Shown here in pieces: positions 31,108-35,125 of a stretch of DNA of 35,125 bases (its first letter is position 1; every line of letters starts with the position of its first letter). The DNA comes from JBBIRT01 sp037441725 (GTDB taxonomy: Bacteria; Desulfobacterota; BSN033; UBA1163). The stretch is taken from the NCBI GenBank assembly GCA_037441725.1, contig JBBIRT010000014.1:1-35125 (forward strand). Reading direction: 5' to 3'. The notes below the pieces were generated by a model. It ran no database searches and had not been told where the DNA came from. It worked only from the letters and a program-made list of their open reading frames with translations. The position numbers were made by a program, and so were the translations under genes.

Positions 31108-33467
31108 TTATGTCCAGCTTCGATTAACTGCATTGATCTGGCCACTCAGCCAATCCGATTGACTCTGCAATTGGCTGAGTGCTGTTTCCATGGCAATGAA
31201 ACGACGTTCTAATTCAGCCATCTTCCGTTCAATCCGAATTTCCAAATCTCCGATGTCATCATTGAGACGATCGATGGTCTCCTGAATCGTTTCCTCTTTG
31301 TTGGTGATGGTCCCATCCACTGAGTCGGTAATATAAAAAAGAGCACGGTCGATGAGTTCAGCCACCCCGAATGTCAATGAAAGGCTTNNNNNNNNNNNNN
31401 NNNNNNNNNNNNNNNNNNNNNNNNNNNNNNNNNNNCAGAGATTCCTCTTAGATACTCCCCTTCCCCAGTCGCATCCCCAGAGGTCACGAAATACCCTGAC
31501 ACAGGATTTGTCCCCGTGATATGAAGGCTATAAGTCCCTGCCTTGGTATCAAGGGTATGGTAAGTGTAAGTTAGATTGCTATTGGTGGATGACCAATCCA
31601 CCGCAAAAAGTCTTTTGATATCATCAAAATGACTCTCAAGGTAATCCTGAAGATCGTCCTCATCAATCGTCAACTTACCATCATTTCCAATCTTGATGCC
31701 GATCAAACCGAGGGTTGAAAAATTGTCCGAGAGCCCTGAGATTCTGTTCAAAATAAGGTCAGTCAAATTGGATTTAATCATCCTCAAGGTGCTGTCTCCA
31801 AATAGGGGGCCTCCAGGTTTTTTCGCGTCTTGATCATAGGTTATCTGAACATGGATGGCCTCTATGACATCATTAAAAGAGGTCACAAATTCTTCAATCT
31901 TCTCTTTGATTGCATCATAATCTCTTTCCACATTTAGAGTGAGGGTGGTATCACTTGAGGCCTTCTTAAGGTTTAGGGTCACCCCAGGGATGACATCCGC
32001 CACCGTATTGGAGGAGGGTGTGACCGTCACTCCATCCACAGTGAGGTTGGCATCTAAACCTGCCTGGATCTGTCGGGATCGGATGGTTGAGATCGCCCCA
32101 AAGTGATGATCGGTATCAAACTGAAAAGTACTTCTACTTGGGGTCAGGATGACCACTAAATCGGAATCTCCAATCTCATTGTCGACCACCCGAATCTTTC
32201 CATCTGCTGTGAGTTGCGCTGAAACCTCCCCATACCTTGTCTCAATCTCAGTGAGGAGATCCCCAAGGGTTGTGACATCTGTAATGGTGAGGGTGGAATT
32301 GACCGCCACTCCACTGGTACTTACTCCAGTCAAAACAATAGTATCTCCTGATACATAATCATTATATCCATCGATATCCTTAATCAGGGTTGAGGAGGTG
32401 ACCGCCACCCCTCCTGAGGTATTGGCCACATCTCCGGTGACCCCCCGTTCATCTGAGACCCCTGCCCTTTCTAAAATCCCGAGGGTCTCCAAGATATTGT
32501 TGGAATCGGTATAGGTAATGGAATTCCCTTCGATGAGCAATCGATAGGTGGTGTTCCCATAATCATCTGTCTTGCTCACCACGGTTGCGGGATCTGAGGT
32601 GAAGACCCCATTGAAGGCCGTATTAATCGCATCTCGAATCGTATTGAGAGAATCAGTGGCTAAGTCAATGGACACAGAACGGGAGGTGCCGTTTATGGTG
32701 AAGGTGACACTTCCGCTCTGCGGAGAGGTAAGGTTAAGGAGATCCGACCCACCGATGGCTTGATCCGCCTCTGAAAAGGAATCGCTTTGATTCCCACCCG
32801 TAACAGTATTTTTAGGTGTTTTTGAAGAAGCATCGACCAACCCGAGGCTACCCAGAAGATCATCCGATCCACCGTTAAGAAGGCTTATCCCCTCTGAGCC
32901 TTCCTGATCACTGGTCAGGATCAATCGGTAACCTTCGTTACCATAGTTCACAATGGAGGCTGTCACTTTTGAGGCATTCGTTCCTGAATTGACGGCATTG
33001 ATCTTATCCTTGATCCCTGTAAGGGTATCGGTAGGAGAAATCTTTACGGTCCTTCCTCCAACAAGGATATCCCCTGAAAGATTTAAGGCCGTAGTAGGGC
33101 TGGCAAAACCTGTAGAAGAGAGTTTCTGAGCGGTAGCCAAAGAATTCACTTTGATCTGATAAGTTCCGGGTGAGGCCTCTGTGCTGGTGCTGACTGAAAG
33201 GATATCCCCTGCATCCGTTGTCGTATTGGAGGAGAGAGTGGTGGTATAGAGATTGAAATGGGAGGTTGTGTTGAGATTTCCTGCGGCTGTTTTCAATGAA
33301 AGGAGCTTGGTATTGATGGATTGCCAGGCACTGAGCCTATCTTCATAGGTCTTTTTTCGTTCCTCAATCAGTTCAACCTTTTTCTGCTCAACCTCCCTCA
33401 ATTGATCGATGATCTTTCGCCAATCGATCCCGCTTGAAAGGCCGCTGATCACACTGGTCCCGCCCAT
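31108..33467 (-). CDS. fliD: FliD, flagellar filament cap protein (split by assembly gap)
   Basis: FliD caps the filament and folds incoming flagellin. The N-terminal 677 residues begin with the family pattern VISGLSSGIDWRKIIDQL, contain Ser/Thr-rich repeated domains, and run into the N stretch at 31388-31435. After it the C-terminal part resumes in a different frame with SLSLTFGVAELIDRALFYITD, DGTI, and the coiled coil ending FIAMETALSQLQSQSDWLSGQ. Rejoining requires a missing length of 3n+1, so 48 N is not the true size. The total of about 785 residues is long for FliD (468 in E. coli), because of enlarged middle domains. AAGGAG precedes the ATG. Confidence 0.93.
31388..31435. other. Assembly gap (48 N) inside fliD
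   Basis: Forty-eight unknown bases. Flanking frames require 3n+1, so the gap length is not exact. A distal part of the FliD coding sequence is missing. Confidence 0.95.
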
Positions 33468-33583
33468 TGAAAATGCTCCTTCTTTTAATGAATATGATTA
33501 TGAAACTCATCCGTCCTAAAGGACTGAATGAGAGGGGATGATTTTCTCCTTAATGATTTCGCACAGGATTGTTTCGAGTCTCT

Positions 33584-33952
33584 TTATAATTGTGCATTGA
33601 GTAAGATTCCAATATGATCGCCAAATTCTGATGAGAGTAGCTCCATCACCTCAGGCGGTATACGTCGGATTAGGTTTCCATTCCCATCATAAACCTTGAT
33701 CACCACTCCCCCTGCCTCCTGGTCAGGAATGAACTGTAGGTTAAAACGGGATGACTTCATAAATTGATTCAGTCTCTCCGTAAGGGCATGAATCGCCCTT
33801 TCATGGTCAATGGGACAGGCTTTATTCCATGGGGTCTCAATGGGATCAAGTCTTTGACCAAAATTTGACTGGCTCTGAATCTTCGATGGCTTGGGTGTGG
33901 ACTCTTGAATAGGGAGTGAAAGCCTATTCTCTTTTATAATTGGGATGTCCAT
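33584..33952 (-). CDS. flaG: FlaG-family flagellar protein
   Basis: A 122-residue protein with a variable polar N-terminus and the conserved FlaG C-terminal half: FMKSSRFNLQFIPDQE, VIKVYDGNGNLIRRIPPEVMELL. FlaG proteins influence filament length in several species; the mechanism is not settled. The order fliC-flaG-fliD-fliS is common. It follows fliC after a strong hairpin and has only a weak GGA/GAAG Shine-Dalgarno. Confidence 0.9.
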   Translation of the reverse strand: MDIPIIKENRLSLPIQESTPKPSKIQSQSNFGQRLDPIETPWNKACPIDHERAIHALTERLNQFMKSSRFNLQFIPDQEAGGVVIKVYDGNGNLIRRIPPEVMELLSSEFGDHIGILLNAQL

Positions 33953-33982
33953 CTTCGTTCTTCCGCCTTCATTCTTTTAAGG

Positions 33983-34007
33983 GAGAGAGGGGGGATCCCC
34001 CTCTCTC
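33983..34007 (-). terminator. Strong hairpin just after the flagellin stop
   Basis: An 11-bp perfect stem (GAGAGAGGGGG with CCCCCTCTCTC) with a 3-base loop starts five bases after the fliC TAG. It is followed by CCTTAAAA instead of a U-run, so it looks more like an mRNA-stabilising or partial-termination element that favours flagellin over flaG-fliD. Confidence 0.55.
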
Positions 34008-34012
34008 TTCTG

Positions 34013-34843
34013 CTAACGTCCAAGTAAGGCCAGGACATTCTGTGGAATCATATTGGCCTGGGCAAGCATGGCTGTACCCGCCTGCATGAGGATTTGATTC
34101 CTTGTGAAGTTGATCATTTCAAAGGCCATATCCACATCACGAATAGTGGATTCAGAGGCAGCGATGTTCTCAATGGAGATGGCCAGGTTGGCTGAAGCAA
34201 ACTCAAGCCTGCTTTGGGCTGCACCGATCTCACCCTGAACCACATTCAATGTGGTCAGCGAATTGTCAATGGTGCTTAAAGCACTTTGGGCGCTGGCCAG
34301 GCTGGTCAGGCTAAGGGAATTTAATCCCAAATTGCTGGTCAACAGGGCCGTAGAAGTGGTCACGTTGATCTGATCCTGGGTCGATGTATTTCCAGAACCG
34401 ATCTGGAATGTGAAGTTAATGGTCCCACTGAGAAGGGCAGTGGTCCCATATTTTGTATCGCTGGCTATTCGGTCAATTTCTGCCAGGAGCTTTTGGGCCT
34501 CTGCATCAAGCCGTGCTCGACCCGCACTATCAATGTTATCGGATGCTGCTGAAGTGGCCAACTCTTTTAAACGTTCAATGATGGCCTCAATCTGGTTGGT
34601 CCCTCCTTCTGCAGCCTGCAACATGGCGGTGGCCTGAGAGACGTTCTGTTGGGCCATCCTCAAGCCCCTCACCTCAAGTCTGAACCTGTTCGCAATGGCA
34701 AGACCGGCCACATCATCTTTTGCCTTGTTGATGCGATAACCTGAGGATAGCCTCTCAAGGGAGATAGCCATTCTTGCATCTGTATCGGTAAGTTGTCGAT
34801 GTGCATTAAGGGCAGCAATGTTGGTATTGATTCTCAGTGACAT
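34013..34843 (-). CDS. fliC: Flagellin
   Basis: The filament subunit. The 276-residue protein has the conserved N-terminal D0/D1 region (SLRINTNIAALNAHRQL, LERLSSGYRINKAKDDVAGLAIANR) and the C-terminal region (ASANLAISIENIAASESTIRDVD, ILMQAGTAMLAQAN, ending VLALLGR). The variable centre is very short, so the surface domains are minimal. AGGAGG lies eight bases before the ATG. It stands behind a near-consensus sigma-28 promoter with a leader of about 135 bases. Confidence 0.97.
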   Translation of the reverse strand: MSLRINTNIAALNAHRQLTDTDARMAISLERLSSGYRINKAKDDVAGLAIANRFRLEVRGLRMAQQNVSQATAMLQAAEGGTNQIEAIIERLKELATSAASDNIDSAGRARLDAEAQKLLAEIDRIASDTKYGTTALLSGTINFTFQIGSGNTSTQDQINVTTSTALLTSNLGLNSLSLTSLASAQSALSTIDNSLTTLNVVQGEIGAAQSRLEFASANLAISIENIAASESTIRDVDMAFEMINFTRNQILMQAGTAMLAQANMIPQNVLALLGR

Positions 34844-34851
34844 ATGTTTTT

Positions 34852-34857
34852 CCTCCT
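34852..34857 (-). promoter_or_regulatory. Flagellin Shine-Dalgarno
   Basis: AGGAGG, eight bases before the flagellin ATG. A second GGAGGG further upstream in the leader precedes a short frame that overlaps the flagellin start; that one is spaced too closely to its ATG to be convincing. Confidence 0.75.
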
Positions 34858-34985
34858 TGGATTTCTAATTTGGGCATCCATGCCCCGTTGAAGAAAAAGA
34901 TTGAAATTTAAAAACGAATGGATCGACTTCTCCTTAAGTTTCATCCCTCCTTTCTCTATGAAATTTGCCTAGGCCTTTGTCCTAT

Positions 34986-35012
34986 TTATCGGCCAAAGGA
35001 GGGAAAAACTTA
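34986..35012 (-). promoter_or_regulatory. Sigma-28 (FliA) promoter of flagellin
   Basis: Minus strand: TAAG (35009-35012) within CTTAAGTTT, 15 bases, then a perfect GCCGATAA (34986-34993). This is the best match in the window to the known FliA consensus and serves as the local reference for the other four sites. Confidence 0.88.
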
Positions 35013-35030
35013 AGTCGTCGATTCAACTCC

Positions 35031-35125
35031 TCAGGTCTGATGAAGGATTTTTAAAGAAAGGGGGTGAGGCCCCTGTTGTTTGTGAAGGGCCAAACTCTCT
35101 TCAACCTTCCTAATCGAGCTCACTA
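35031..35125 (-). CDS. Possible C-terminal end of an unidentified gene running off the window
   Basis: One minus-strand frame is open from the window edge to TGA at 35031-35033, giving at least 30 codons (VSSIRKVEESLALHKQQG, then a short tail). It ends 18 bases before the flagellin -35 element, a plausible place for an upstream gene to finish. No family is recognisable from so short a piece; it may be non-coding. Confidence 0.25.
   Translation of the reverse strand, partial: VSSIRKVEESLALHKQQGPHPLSLKILHQT

Noticed and set aside
34844..34960. A small leader gene in the flagellin 5' region, overlapping the flagellin start
   Set aside because: Its GGAGGG is almost touching the ATG, the product resembles nothing known, and the real flagellin Shine-Dalgarno lies inside it.
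1..35125. CRISPR arrays, tRNA or rRNA genes, insertion sequences, or phage genes
   Set aside because: No regularly spaced repeats, cloverleaf-like segments, ribosomal sequence or transposase/integrase frames were seen.

Overview
This is a draft-assembly segment (it contains two runs of N) holding a large flagellar and chemotaxis locus of a Gram-negative bacterium. Cache-type and helical-sensor chemoreceptors, MEDS-PAS and GAF-PAS hybrid kinases, FlbD beside motAB, and CheX/CheD without CheZ together suggest a Desulfobacterota (deltaproteobacterial) or neighbouring lineage. That placement is an inference from gene style only. The base composition looks moderate and fairly even by eye.

Layout, read in the direction of transcription. 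(1) Minus strand, right end: flagellin fliC behind a near-consensus sigma-28 promoter, then flaG, fliD (broken by an assembly gap), fliS, a fliT/flgN-like chaperone, a receiver-SHOCT response regulator and a soluble histidine kinase. (2) Plus strand: flbD, motA, motB. (3) Minus strand, divergent from motAB with its own sigma-28-like promoter: cheA, then an alpha-glucan phosphorylase gene that starts on the cheA stop codon. (4) Minus strand: two stand-alone PAS hybrid kinases. (5) Minus strand: a sigma-28-like promoter followed by a small beta-rich protein, an HDOD protein, a BarA-like hybrid kinase (interrupted by an in-frame TGA), an HPt protein and a REC-PAS-kinase-REC protein. (6) Minus strand: a sigma-28-like promoter followed by cheW, a Cache chemoreceptor, a second chemoreceptor (interrupted by an in-frame TAG), a PilZ protein, a small excisionase-type HTH protein, cheX2, cheR (broken by an assembly gap), cheD, an HDOD protein, cheY, cheX1, cheB and fliL.

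Together these supply a nearly complete chemotaxis system: receptors, CheA/CheW, CheY and two CheX-type phosphatases. Adaptation is covered by CheR, CheB and CheD, and the stator, filament, cap and chaperones are also present. Five sites fit one pattern (about AAG, 15 bases, then nCCGATAA or a one-base variant), so much of the locus, including a phosphorelay branch and glycogen phosphorylase, may be switched on with the late flagellar genes.

The most interesting observations are the cheA-glgP transcription unit, a tandem MshEN-like (possible cyclic-di-GMP binding) insert inside CheA next to a PilZ gene, the shared sigma-28 promoter set, and two nonsense codons inside otherwise intact signalling genes. 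All functions are read from sequence motifs by eye; no database search was run.
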